DNA from: Nemertoderma westbladi
Taxonomy: Eukaryota; Xenacoelomorpha; Nemertodermatida; Nemertodermatidae
DNA length: 63,865 bases
Reading direction: 5' to 3'
NCBI GenBank assembly: GCA_032718475.1
Contig: JAUCBJ010007793.1
Coordinates: forward strand, 1-63,865
A program made the position numbers and the translations under genes. Below the pieces are notes generated by a model. It was not told the DNA's origin. It saw only the letters and a program-made list of their open reading frames with translations, and made no database searches. Of this stretch, positions 31,220 to 42,400 are shown one piece after another. Position 1 is the first letter of the stretch. Each line of letters begins with the position of its first letter.

Positions 31220-33274
31220 ATGGTCAAGGTGGATTTAATGCCGATCGATCCTGAATCAGATTCCTCAATTGATGAAGAAATATCTGAAACTCGCCATTGT
31301 TTATTTGATTCGTTTGAAGGTGAAGAAGCAGATGATTCTGATTATGAAGAAGATAGGCATATATTGTCAAATGGTTCTAGCAGTTCTGGTTTACGTGGAA
31401 CTTCGAACTTTTCTTTGAACGTGGATCTTCGGTGTTGGGCATACAACTGCAATGTTAGTCGAACTGCTGTAACCAAGTTGTTGGGAGTATTAAATTCACA
31501 TTTCTCACAAGCCGAAACAAATCTTCCGTGACAGCCGCATGTCAATGCGCACACCTCGTACAATAATTTCACCGATATCTATTGGTAATAGTGGCAAATA
31601 TTTCCATTTCGGGCTTGAAAGTGCACTTAAGTCTCTTCTACGTCGTGTAGTTTCGGATTTAATATCTTCGATTGTATCACTTAACTTAGCTTTTAACATT
31701 GATGGGATCCCCTTATTTCACAGCAGCAGGCAGCAGGTTTGGCCCATATTGGTAAATATTCTTAATCTTTCTAATAAGGAGTGTGCTCCAGTTGGTGTCT
31801 TTTGTGGCAAATCGAAACCAGATGATCTAAGCGCATATTTAAAGGAATTTATTGAGGATTTCAATAAAATTGTTGAGTCCGGTCTAGATTACAACGGCCA
31901 CATTAATAATTTTAATAATAATAATTTTAAAATTCTTCCCTATGGATGCACCTGCTCGCTCTTATCTCAAACGCATTAAAGCGCATTCTGGTTTTTATGG
32001 TTGTGAAAGGTGCTCTGTCAGAGGCCAGAAAATAAACCATTCAACAGTCTTTTTGTGTAGCCACCCTTCTTTCATGTTCCTACGCTCAGATTTTTCATTT
32101 AGCATGATGCAGCAGCATGGTCATCACCATGACATTTCATATCTTTCAAATATATCACCTGCTCTAGGCTTCATTTCTCAAATTCCTTTAGACCCTATGC
32201 ATCTGTGTTATCTCGGAGTCGTTCGCAGACTTGTATTTCTTTGGGCAGGTTTCAAATTGAATGAAAGGGATGTCCATGGCAATCTTCGTGGAAAGGTAAG
32301 AAAAGATCATCATGATAAAATTTCGAAGTTTATCGAAAGATTTCATCATGCGATGCCATCAGAGTTCTCCCGACGGCCACGTCCTTTGGATGATGTTCGT
32401 GATTGGAAAGCGACTGAGTTTCGAACCTTTGTACTATATCTCGCTCCAATTGTAGCCAGGGATGTGTTACCAGAGGCACAATATCGACATATGCTTCTCT
32501 TACATGTATCATTATCACTTCTTTCTGGGAGGAACAACTCAGATATTGTTGTACCTGCATGTATAATTGATTACTGTGAAGAACTGTTAAAGATGTTTGT
32601 TGCTCAGTTTGCTGAGCTTTATGGTAGTAGCACCGTTTCGTATAATGTACATTCATTGGTTCAATTGGCTTCTGATGTTCGTCAACACGGAAACATTGAC
32701 TATTTTTCATGTTTTGCCTTTGAAAATTATCATCAACTATTGAAGCATAAGGTATCTTCTGGCAAAAGCGTTATTCAGCAACTAGTGAATCGGATGTACG
32801 AGTCAACGAGAATTGAAATTGATCGACGTAACATGCAACCTGTGCACTTGAGTTCAAACAATTTTTCAGAGATGATTAGCTGTTCGGACAAACACCTTCA
32901 TTCCAATGGGCCATTACCATCAGGTTTAAATCAAAGTACAAACCTATCACAATTCTCAAGGTGTACCATTGGTGATTTGCTCTTCAAGCTGACTTCTCCA
33001 AACAATTGCATTCTTATTGATGATAAGTTTGCATTAATTAATAATATAATATCGTATGACAATGCGGCTCGTAAGCGTGTATATGGCTTTGTTTGTCGCT
33101 ACTTTGTTTCCTGTACAGTGTACACCTGTTTACGAATATCCGTGTTCCTCCTTAAAACTGGGAATAGCATACGTTTGTAACCCAGCACACCACTTAAAGT
33201 TTGTGGAGCATACTTCTGCATCATCACTCCGGAAGTGTATTTTTCTCAAAGGATTTTGTATTGCAATGAAATAG
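31220..33274 (+). pseudogene. CACTA/EnSpm-like (TNP2-type) transposase, frame-broken
   Basis: Coding runs through three frames: 31220-31531 (acidic N-terminus, then the LRCWAYNCNVSRTAVTKLL segment), 31539-31979, and 31942 to about 33115. It then shifts once more, to a stop at 33272-33274 (tail SLKLGIAYVC, LRKCIFLKG). The core has the TNP2-like features of animal CACTA-type elements: cysteine pairs in GFYGCERCSVRG, IPLDPMHLCYLGVVRRL, a WKATEFR segment and YNVHSLVQLASDVR. Normal function would be excision and insertion of the element. At least three indels make it inactive. A partial inverted copy lies at 26735-27365. It stands directly upstream of a DUF4806-like gene, the usual companion of such transposases as I recall. 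Confidence 0.8.
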
Positions 33275-33390
33275 TGAAAACCTCTGTACCTTATGTTATA
33301 TAGCCTGATAGCCTGAACTTGACTTAACTACTCTTATAATATCGGTACTGATTTATCTATTAACTTTTGATTCACATCATCTGCATCATA

Positions 33391-36300
33391 ATGCCTTTCG
33401 CCGTGGTTAAGTTTCTCAGCGATAGTACTCTTCTCGAAGTTCCTGAAATATGGATTAAATCCAATGAAAGCAGCGATTTTCGTTGTTATCCTGTGAAAGG
33501 AATGAAAATTAGCAATAACGAATTCCACTACATGCGTAAAAACAATGTACCGGTCGCCACTGGAAATGGAGATTGGGATTGGCATCTGGTCCAAATTCTT
33601 GCTCGAACTGGTAAGTCTTTAATGAATTTTCAAATATGGCAATTCATGAATACAGTATGTAAATTCTAGCAAACATTAAAATTGTTTTTCAAGACTTTTT
33701 AATTGAATATAATATGTATATTGTATTTATATAGTTTAAACGGGATCCCGAAAAACCGGGATCCCGGCGAAAAATGCAATCCCGATCCCAACTTTTTTTG
33801 AACGGGATCCCGAAGTATAAATTGTTTGTTGAATATCTAATAAATAGTTCCACCAGAACGGAAATGTTTTGTTTTGATTATATCGAATTCTCATGTCAGT
33901 AAACCAACCAGTAATTAATTGGAAAATAATTTTAATATTACTTTATCTTACTAATACCGCCACATATACTATTACCTTTGTGGAATTTAATACAAAATTG
34001 CAATTCCGATCCTAAAAAACGGGATCCCGAGAGTGATAATCCCGGCCTCGATCCCGAAAAGTTCGATCCCGTTTCAACACTAGTATATATATAGTATATG
34101 TATAGCCTATAAAATATACATAAAATTGTTTTTGTATAGTATACATACATACCGGTATATATACCGAAAGGCAGACAACATAGACCTGCTATACTTTACT
34201 ATATACTGCACTTGCTCGGAAAGAATGAAAATTTAATAGCAAAAACTTTAAACAGTTGTAGGCCCCATATTTTCAGCACCCCTTGGTGAAATTTCGCAAC
34301 CCTTCATTATTGTTCTATAAAAGTTTTCCTCAATTATAAAATAATTAATGAAAAATAATATTTTTTATTTATTTTTTGAATGTGTTTCGCCGGGATTTGG
34401 CTCATCAGCTAACCCGTGCAGGACACATGTTAATCTAACTAACTACACCAAAAACCAGCAAAACACACACGCAAAAACAAAATAGTATTGCATTCCAGAT
34501 CAAATACAATTTTCAGAATATAGTAGCGATTTTTGAGTGACTGGGTGGTTTATATATATTTTATGAGAAAATATAATACTAATAATAATAGGCCTAACAT
34601 ACCGTACTACTACTACTCATAACACTCTACCTCTACTAATACTACTACTCAGCTTTGTGGATTTTTTTAGCTACGTTTGAAGAGGCTTCTATTGCCTGCC
34701 AAAAGGGCACGAAATACGACACTGATCATGTCATTGATTCTGATAATGGTGAAACCCCCCGTAAACGTCGAATTATTCCACGGTAAGTATGAATGTATGA
34801 TTTTAATAATCAAGTAGGTATCGTCCTAAATAAATGCAACAACCATTCACATTTACTGTTTATTTCGCCCATGTAAAGAATACCAGGATTTCACTTTTCG
34901 GTCGACTTTTTATTGGAATTTTATATATGAAGATTTTTTATTTTTTTTAATTTATATTTATTAAGTGTTTTATAGCGCTTATTTCTGTATTATAACCTGT
35001 ACATATACTAATTCGTTTATTGTTTTGGTTAGATTCAGCCCTTCTGTAACCTGTGGTTTGGGTGAAAACCTGGTATTCTTCACATGGGGGTAACTGCAAA
35101 GTGAAATATAACGGCAGAAAGTCCGGTATTCTTCACATGGGCCGTTTATTTTTCTAAAATTAACAAGATTATTATTAATAAAATTAAAAACACAATTCAA
35201 GAAATGTACACGTGTGATACACGTATAACACGTGTGATTTCTACGGAGCCCCTGAAGGGACATTTATGTAATAAAATTTAATAAATTAAACCAAAAATAT
35301 TTTAATTTACTTTTTTTGCTGCGAAAAAAGTAAATTCAATGCAATTCAAGTCATGGGCTGTCCACCACGCTTATTCACTCCATGAGGCTGCCAAAGTACA
35401 AGATTATGCACTGGCTGGTCCTCACGGCGAAAGCAATGTCCTTCGAAGCGGAGGCGATTTTGTTCTAGTGTCAAGCTTGGGGGAAACCAATGAGACACCT
35501 CCAATGTTATATAGTGTCTGGTTGGAGATGTGTGCATTGTACTTGACACAATGAACCCGGCGTAGCATTCTTGTGAATGTGCCATCCAGAGATTTGGTGT
35601 CCTCAGCAGTTAGAGCCCAGCATGGACTCCCATAAAGGAGTACTGGAACTACTGCTGCTCTAAATAATCGGACCTTAAGTTTCCGATTAATTCTCGGTGA
35701 CTTCCAAATCTTGGAAAGCCTATTCAAGGCTGCCCATGCCTTTTTTCCCTTACGTATTCGAAGGACCTCACCTGACTTCCGGATCCATGATCCCAGGTAA
35801 CAGAAGTCATCCACATGCTCAAGCATACCATCCTTTGAGCTTATGCTCATCCGGTGTAATTCCGGGACAATTAATTACTACAATTATCCTACAATTAATT
35901 AATTAATGCAATATTTAATAAAGTGTAATATTTTTAGATCCAGGAGATTTCTGATCGAACGTCAACTCAAGATTGCAGGAAAGCCGCTAATATAATTGGT
36001 AATTCTTTGATGTCAAATTCTCTAGCAAGTAATTTTTCTAAAACAGGACATCGGACAAAGAGAAATTCCATTACGGATTCATACCCGAACATTATGACCG
36101 CCTTCAATAGTATGTTGTTTATTTAATATACATCTATGCGAATATATAAATAATTAATTAGCTAATATTAATTAAATAGCTGTACATATATTTTAGACCT
36201 TAGTTAGTTTTTCTTAAATCGACCTTAAATTGCCCTATAAGTATTTTTAGGGTCATTATATTTTGCGTATAAAAAAAGTGCATTTTCTTCTGCCGTTAGG

Positions 36301-37029
36301 CCTGGGATTACGCACGTATAGAGTCTGACGACTTATTTCCAGTGTGGTCCCCCCAGAACTTTACTCCCCATAGGAGACTCCAGTACTCATTTAGCTACCT
36401 CTTAAGGATGTAAGGCAGAGAGGCCGGTGGCTGGAAAGAGGCTGGAATAAATGGCTGGTGGATAAATACCAAGCGATACTGATAGCCATTGATCTGAAGT
36501 TTTCTATTTATAATTTCTAAAATTTTCTAATTTGCAGAAGCCATGATGAAAAACACTACCCTATTTACATCAAATGCCATAGAAGACAAGACGCACTATC
36601 CAATTTATTTCGGCAGGCACCAACAAGATATGGTGGATCGAAGTAGTGAGTAATAATAAATAGTAATATTATATAATTTAATAATATTTTATTTTAATAA
36701 TTTTATATTAATATAGTATGGAGCGAATAAGCATCCGAACTTGAGAGAAAATAATTTGCGACAACTATGGAGAATCGGGAAGCCTGGAAGGATCTCATCC
36801 TTCCAGCATCCCATCCGAGTTCGCTCGACCTAGTAGTAGTAGTAAATAAATAAATCGCGTAAATAGATAATACATTCAGCCTGGCCATTATACAGATTAA
36901 TATTATCAACGATTAATTCCATTCTCGAACAGACAAATTATAGTTTATTCGATTACGTAGTTATTTTAATGTACTTAATTATATTTTATATTGTTTACAG
37001 TCAGAAAAAGGGTGGAAAGAAGGATCTAG
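33391..37029 (+). CDS. DUF4806-like small gene, five exons
   Basis: I infer exons 33391-33610, 34671-34782, 35979-36109, 36538-36645 and 37001-37029. Introns begin GTAAGT, GTAAGT, GTATGT and GTGAGT and end in AG. Phases agree across all four junctions and total exactly 600 nt (199 codons plus stop). Exon 1 starts MPFAVVKFLSD, has a WI/CYP motif and ends in WHLVQILART. Exon 2 gives a TFEEAS segment and a basic KRRIIP patch, matching the usual N-terminal layout of DUF4806 proteins. Function is unknown, and the family often accompanies TNP2-type transposases. The exon 3 acceptor (ATTGCAG at 35972-35978) has a weak pyrimidine tract and is the least certain junction. The alternative acceptor at 35937 gives an early stop. 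The C-terminal DUF4806 core is short or absent, so truncation is possible. Introns hold a MITE and LINE scraps. Confidence 0.55.
33731..34082. mobile_element. hAT-like MITE in intron 1
   Basis: The left end reads TAGTTTAAACGGGATCCCG. The right end, reverse complemented, reads TAGTGTTGAAACGGGATCG. The palindrome CGGGATCCCG recurs inside. Candidate 8-bp duplications GTATTTAT (33723-33730) and GTATATAT (34083-34090) differ at one base, which fits hAT elements. There is no coding capacity. Confidence 0.65.
34854..35155. repeat. Small inverted-repeat unit in intron 2
   Basis: CCCATGTAAAGAATACCAGG near 34869 is matched in reverse complement near 35070, and again, less extended, near 35130. Flanking GTTTATTT words also mirror each other. 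It is likely a miniature foldback element or its remains. Confidence 0.6.
35346..35850 (-). pseudogene. RTE-like LINE C-terminal fragment, second family
   Basis: Two minus frames (35422-35850 and 35346-35585) encode a LINE C-terminal region related to, but distinct from, the 27.4 kb element: DDFCYLGSWIRKSGEV, LLYGSPCWAL, NRLRFEGHCFRRED. It is frameshifted, lacks the catalytic domain and lies within an intron of the DUF4806-like gene in antisense. Confidence 0.8.
36306..36405 (-). repeat. Dispersed repeat, copy B
   Basis: Inverted match to 1573-1662, located in the third intron of the DUF4806-like gene. About 80 percent identical by eye. Confidence 0.7.
36748..36850 (+). repeat. RTE LINE 3'-end scrap
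   Basis: About 85 bp match the 3' terminus of the LINEs at 27.4 and 52.3 kb, in opposite orientation: CAACTATGGAGAATCGGGAA, then GAGTTCGCTCGACC and a TAG triplet tail. A 10-bp perfect hairpin (36784-36806, CTGGAAGGAT with loop CTC) is private to this copy. Confidence 0.8.
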
Positions 37030-37104
37030 AAGATGCTAGTGGGGCTGAAGCCGATAGCGAAGATGAATGAATATTATATATCGATAAAAACTTGGCCCTA
37101 ATTA

Positions 37105-37300
37105 CGTTTCGGATAACTTTATGAAAGTGGATGTACGTTTACGGTTACCTTTATGAAAGTGTATGTACGTTTCGGTTAACTTTATGAAACTGGATGTACG
37201 TTTCGGTTAACTTTATGAAAGTGGATGTACGTTTCGGTTAACTTTATGAAAGTGGATGTACGTTTCGGTTAACTTTATGAAAGTGGATGTACGTTTCGGT
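37105..37300. repeat. 31-bp tandem repeat, about 6 copies
   Basis: Unit: GTTTCGGTTAACTTTATGAA followed by AGTGGATGTAC. The first copies are diverged and the last three are identical. The array stops exactly where the dispersed repeat beginning AAGATCAATG starts. Confidence 0.9.
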
Positions 37301-37650
37301 TAAGATCAATGTATAGCAATATCGATTCAATAGTACGAGTAATAAGTATACTTACCCTATACCTAGACCTTTCACAAATGTTTCATTATTAATTCATAAT
37401 AAGTCATAATTACGAATACTTGGATACAACGTAGTGAAACGGAATTCGAATGCCATTGAGTAAATACGTGCAACCATCAATTTCTATAGTTTATTTGAAT
37501 TTCATTAATTGGCAGTCTGCGTAATACCATATAAGGAGTAAGGCCCCGTATATCCGTGCGATTTATAAATCGAGGCAATCTGTATGTGTCTGTGGAGCAA
37601 TTAACTTCTGACAAATTAATAACTATATATTTTCCCGTTGCACGATTACA
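37299..37650 (+). repeat. Dispersed repeat, also at 62231-62620
   Basis: The first 75 bp from TTAAGATCAATG to CCTAGACCTTTCACA are nearly identical in both places. After small indels, similarity continues (TTACGAATACTTG, CAACGTAGTGAAACGG), then decays to scattered matches such as CGAGGCAAT. It may be an old LTR or a MITE family. In this copy a perfect 9-bp-arm hairpin, GTTTCACAC/GTGTGAAAC, lies just beyond at 37672-37696. Confidence 0.75.
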
Positions 37651-37953
37651 TGATCGAGTTCGCATCTTCGCAGTTTCACACGCAGTTCGTGTGAAACGGA
37701 CACCAAAACCTATTTATTATTTTATCAGTTACATTTCGCGAGGTACTTAACATACAGTAATATCTTTAAATCTATCGAACGTCTCATCCCCTACATTTCT
37801 GTGATAATTGAAATTAGGACAAGTTGATTGTCATTTAAATTGGTAACTTAGTGTTACAACACGTGCCCTAAATTAAGTACGCATCACTTAGTTACAAATA
37901 GTGTTATCGTAACGACCTTTCAAATAACCTCACAAGGAAGACGACACATACAG

Positions 37954-38214
37954 TGTGGTGTTGTAATAACAATAATGGTTAACAACAGTTCAGTATAATA
38001 TAGGATTATGATTATAAGATATTCCAGTATTCAATACAGCATTCAGTCAATAGCTTTTACTGGTAGTCAACCTGTATCACTTACTGTACCGGTACTGCCG
38101 CACGGTACCTACCTACTCCCTTCAGTCCTGACTCTCCCCTACTGCTGTACCGCCGTCCTCCCCTACTCTAGGGGGCCGTATCCGCTTCACCCCCTGTGCG
38201 ACTACCCTAACACA
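37954..38214 (-). repeat. Gypsy 3' LTR
   Basis: 261 bp. On the plus strand it reads TGTGGTGTTG to CCTAACACA. It has a single difference from the 5' LTR (ACTCTCC against ATTCTCC). A 16-bp palindrome AGTTTCTATAGAAACT (38223-38238) sits just inside, beyond the purine tract. Confidence 0.93.
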
Positions 38215-38343
38215 TCACCCCCAGTTTCTATAGAAACTAATTATTTTACAATTTTAGTTTGCAAATTGTACATAACCAAGTCGTAGTAATTATTGTCTCA
38301 TCGTCCATATCGGCGATCGGTGTCCTAACCCCAGAACACCACG

Positions 38344-41300
38344 TCAGTCAACATCGAAACCGTAATATCGCGGAGCCCGTATTTGTCTACCAATACGTGT
38401 CACAATCGGCTCCGGATCGCAATCATCGCTGATATTACTATCAGTATCATCAGTTTCAGAGTTCTCAGAACTTTCAGTTTCGGAGTTACTTATTTCAGGC
38501 TTTTTAGAACTTTCAGTTTCGTGCCCCTTTTCCTTATCTGTACCTGTCCGGCTGGGCACCTTCCGTACATCGTGTAGGTGTCGCCGCACCCCCTTCACCA
38601 TGACCGACCGAGTGTCAACTGCATCTACCTGAACCGGTCCCCTCCATTTTTGAGTGCATCGGACGTGCTGGCCAGGTTTTACGTAAACCATGTCACCCTT
38701 CTCTATAGTAGAATGCGGGAACGCGAACGTTTTTCCTGGATGTTTGAGTTCGTCCTGCTCTGGGGAAAGAGCAGTTACCCCTGGTAGTTTCCTATGGCGT
38801 TGTGCCAACCCCTGGAAGCACTGGCTGGCCGGACAACGTTCTTGGCCCCGCCCCTTCGTTTGATTGTACCAGAATGTGGCCTGCTCCAATGTTTTCCCTG
38901 ATCGAGCAGCCCATTTCTTTATAGTCCTATGAACTCTTTCCACAGGATTACCTTGTGGTCGATAGGCGCAGACGTACTTTAGTTTTACCTCCCACTTCTC
39001 GAGAAATTCTTGGACTTCACGGCTCCAATATGCTGGGCCGTGGTCTGCCAAGAATTCGTCTGGCGGACCGAATTCGATGAACAGCTGTTGCAGTTCCAGA
39101 ACAACAGTTGACGCTTTCTGATTGGCTGCTCGTCGACATACAGTGTAGTTGGTTGCACAATCTAATATCGTTAAATACTTTCTGTTTCCATAGTCTGTGA
39201 AATCGCTTGAAAGTCGCCCCCACGGTTGATTAACCTTACTAGTTCCTGGTTCCCATGGTAACGGACTGGGATCGATGCTAATACACTGTTCACATTCGCG
39301 GCACACCTTCTCAATGAGTTTTTTCGGCACTATATTTTTTATTTCGCGGTCGTTCTGGCAGAGTTCAGCGGTTCGTTCCACCCCTGGGTGGAAAATATTG
39401 TGGATTTCTCTAACTCGCTCTATTTGTCTGTTTTCTGGGTTAGTATTCTCGGAGACGGTTGTCGCCGCTGCTATCACATTGCCCCCCTCATTAGTTTCAG
39501 TTTCTAGTTTTATCCATTTTTGGGGAACTCTCGTGAGGGGGTCTGCTATATTCTTTTCTGATGCAACTTGATGTACTCGAATAGTGAGTTTATATTGCTC
39601 GATCATGTTTCCTATCAGATCAAGTCGCCGTGCCACTAACTTTCGCGCTTGCCCTTTTGTGTGGATCCTATGTGAGTCGTTTATCACTGCTTTCAACCAA
39701 CTTCCAGCAGTTACAGAATCCACATATAAGTCGATATCTACCAACCCCCAATCGATGGCTAGGTTTATCCCCTCCACAACGGCATCGAGTTCTGCTACGT
39801 TTATGTGGCTAGTGTCATTAGGTTTTCGCAGCCAGGCCGCATCTTCCACTATCACACCTCCGATTTTTATCACCACACCCTTTGCTATAGAGCTAGCGTC
39901 CGACCATACCTCACCGTGTGTCGTCATCGGGACTACCCAGTCACCTGTCACCGGATCGCTGGTCTCTAGACGGGCCAAGGTTTCACTCAACATTTTTTGG
40001 ACCCCCTTCTCTACAGCTGTGTCCCACGCTTTCCCTGCACTGCAGCGCTGCAGCCATGCACACGATGGTCTGAGCCACCCCGCCACCGGGTAGTGTCCAC
40101 GCAGCTTCCCACATATCGAGTGAAGCACCCGACGTGTAATAACTCCGTATGGTTTGAGGCAGTTCTGAGTCTCTGCTCCATCGCAGTGTCTGCGTACAAT
40201 CAGCATCCATTCGCAGACCAAGTACGCTACTCCCAGGCCTAACCATTTCCGCCTCTTTAGTAATAAGTCCATATTTCCAGGGATGATTACGCACTTCCTC
40301 GGCTGATATTTGGTTGGTATCGATATGAACGTCGTCCCGGAAGTTGTCTGTTGCCTCCTTAACTTTATCGTCTAATGTTAGCACTGTCTCCACGATCCGG
40401 TCCATCGCTTTGGGTGCTACTGCCAGTCCGAACCCCATCTTTGTTACAACATATCTGACATTCCTTATCACAACTGTTTGGAAAGATTGGAGATATTCTG
40501 GAACATTCACTTGCATATATGCCCATTTCAAGTCGACTATGGCCGTATTGTGTCCCATTCGGCGCCATTTTCTCATCTTCTCGCCACACGCCGCAGCATC
40601 TCGGCCTGGTGAATTCTCAATATATTGGTTTAACTCTCGATAGTCTAATATTGGGCGTATTCGCCTTTTCTTTGGCTCGTATTTTCCCATCAATGGGATG
40701 GTCCCTCGCACCTTCCCGTGTCGCTCTTTGTCATAGGGTACCACCCAGCCTTTGTCTATCCATTCATCTAAGGCTGTATCATACATTTCGCGGTGTTCGG
40801 GACGAATTTTATACTCAGTTGTATGGTTCTTCAGTGTTGGTGGACCCTCATCTGTTTTCCACTTCCACTCAACTGACCAATGTTTCCCGTCATAATTGGC
40901 TCGGAAATCCGATTCATCTATATTGATATTCCGCGGGCCTGGTATGTCTTGTCCCGTATTTATCTCATCTATCTTTGCCACCGCCCCAGCTGCTCCAAAT
41001 ACAACCCCGGATAACGTCGCGGCCCCAATCCGTTTAATTGTGTCATACCCAAGAATTATTGTCGCGATCCCCAACAGCTTCTCCACTACCAGGAATGTAC
41101 ACTTCACCAGTTGTTGCTGACCTTCAACCTCGATTATGGTGAGGTCAACTTCTCCAACAATATTAGCCTGGGCTTCACCATCTAGCATAGTGATGTTTCT
41201 CCTTTGGCCTGGATTCGACATAATACTGAGTTTATGCTGTTTACACCAAGGGGCTGACACCACACCTCTAGTACACCCTGTGTCAACTAACGCCCTCACT

Positions 41301-41455
41301 GTCCCTTCTACATCTTCTACGCGTACGCCAACTACTGGTGCATCCAGCTTCCCTGGGAAACGTCCGTTGGCCGCAACGTTCCCCTCTTCTCGTTTCCCGT
41401 CGGTTCCGGACCAACACTTCCAGGTGCCCCCCGGTCGCCTCCGCCGCCTCGACAA
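38344..41455 (-). pseudogene. Gypsy Pol (PR-RT-RNaseH-IN), one frameshift
   Basis: The frame 39983-41455 has an aspartic protease (ALVDTGCTRGVVS), then RT with RRIRPILDYRELNQ, DLKWAYMQVNVP and a degenerate catalytic box FRDDVHID, where the usual aromatic-x-DD is F-R-D-D. At about 40160-40190 coding moves to frame 38344-40272: RNase H (VWSDASS, HINVAELDAV, DLYVDSVTAG, NIADPLTRVP), then integrase with an HHCC finger (FHPGVERT, CRECEQC), D in LSSDFTDYG, D in LADHGPAYWS and E in QGNPVERVHR, plus a C-terminal WRGPVQV segment. The break falls between RT and RNase H, so it is damage or an assembly error rather than a programmed shift. Gag-Pol entry is by a normal -1 shift in a 124-nt overlap. Confidence 0.88.
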
Positions 41456-42126
41456 CCCCTAGCTAGGTGGCCCGCGTTACCACATTTAAAGCATACCACC
41501 TTCCCTGATGGTGACCCTCCTGCCGACTGGCATTCCCTCGCAAAATTTCCTGGTTTCCCACAGTTATAGCAGCTGCTTGGGGTTCGCCCCCGGTCCGCCC
41601 CCATCTGCTCGCTGACTGTTTGCTCGGACAACATTCTCCTTGCATGATTTAGCAATTCGCCGACACCCCCCTTTGATGCCATCGCTTTTACCTCCCCGCG
41701 CACTCTATCAGGCAGCCCGTTTGCGAACTGTACCGCAAGTATATCCATAGCGCACTGACTCGTCGGTTCCTCCGTTACCAGTGACAGCAGCCGCCGCAGG
41801 TCGGCCAAATATGTATCCGCTGACTCCGATCCCACCAGGACTCGGTTTTTGAACTTCTCGAATGCAGTGTAGGCCGTATCAGCAAATGCCTGAATTAATG
41901 TTTTCCTCACTGTAGCATAGTCCCCTTTCTCTGCGTCGCTAAGCTGGCTGACTACGTCATGTGCTGCACCTGTAAGCGACAACCGAAGGTAAGTTACTTT
42001 GCTATCCTCGCTGAGTTTCGACTCCACTTTCAGTATTTTGAATGTATCTTCAAAAATTTCCTGCCACACGCATGGGTCGCTTCTACCATCAAACTTCGAA
42101 ACGTAGTCTGCCAATTTAGGAGCCAT
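41332..42126 (-). CDS. Gypsy Gag
   Basis: The most likely start is ATG 42126 (MAPKLADYVSKFDGRSD). The frame is open back into the LTR to 42171. About 264 residues: a helical capsid-like region (WQEIFEDTFKIL, YLRLSLTGAAHDVV, FANGLPDRVRGEV), then two CCHC knuckles CYNCGKPGNFAREC and CFKCGNAGHLARGC that bind RNA. The end overlaps Pol by 124 nt in the -1 frame. It is intact, so this copy could still supply particles. Confidence 0.88.
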   Translation of the reverse strand: MAPKLADYVSKFDGRSDPCVWQEIFEDTFKILKVESKLSEDSKVTYLRLSLTGAAHDVVSQLSDAEKGDYATVRKTLIQAFADTAYTAFEKFKNRVLVGSESADTYLADLRRLLSLVTEEPTSQCAMDILAVQFANGLPDRVRGEVKAMASKGGVGELLNHARRMLSEQTVSEQMGADRGRTPSSCYNCGKPGNFARECQSAGGSPSGKVVCFKCGNAGHLARGCRGGGGDRGAPGSVGPEPTGNEKRGTLRPTDVSQGSWMHQ

Positions 42127-42139
42127 AGCCCGGTTAGCT

Positions 42140-42400
42140 TGTGGTGTTGTAATAACAATAATGGTTAACAACAGTTCAGTATAATATAGGATTATGATTA
42201 TAAGATATTCCAGTATTCAATACAGCATTCAGTCAATAGCTTTTACTGGTAGTCAACCTGTATCACTTACTGTACCGGTACTGCCGCACGGTACCTACCT
42301 ACTCCCTTCAGTCCTGATTCTCCCCTACTGCTGTACCGCCGTCCTCCCCTACTCTAGGGGGCCGTATCCGCTTCACCCCCTGTGCGACTACCCTAACACA
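42140..42400 (-). repeat. Gypsy 5' LTR
   Basis: 261 bp, pairs with 37954-38214. It would carry the promoter for the minus-strand Gag and Pol. Confidence 0.93.

Larger units (their letters stand above)
37954..42400 (-). mobile_element. Ty3/gypsy LTR retrotransposon, recent insertion
   Basis: Two 261-bp LTRs (37954-38214 and 42140-42400), differing by one base as far as I can see, and a 5-bp target duplication TACAG (37949-37953 and 42401-42405) delimit 4,447 bp. Coding is on minus. A purine tract ending GGGGGTGA abuts the 3' LTR. Only 13 nt separate the 5' LTR from the Gag ATG, with no TGG-type primer-binding site. The order protease, reverse transcriptase, RNase H, integrase is that of Ty3/gypsy. 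One frame break in Pol makes this copy unlikely to be autonomous. Confidence 0.93.

Noticed and set aside
37001-37071. An acidic alternative C-terminus (DLEDASGAEADSEDE) for the DUF4806-like gene
   Set aside because: It needs a different phase from the one set by the preceding exons. The phase-consistent reading stops at 37029. It remains possible if exon 4 uses another donor.
40160-40190. Programmed frameshift within gypsy Pol
   Set aside because: It falls between RT and RNase H, where no Ty3/gypsy family is known to me to shift. An indel is more likely.
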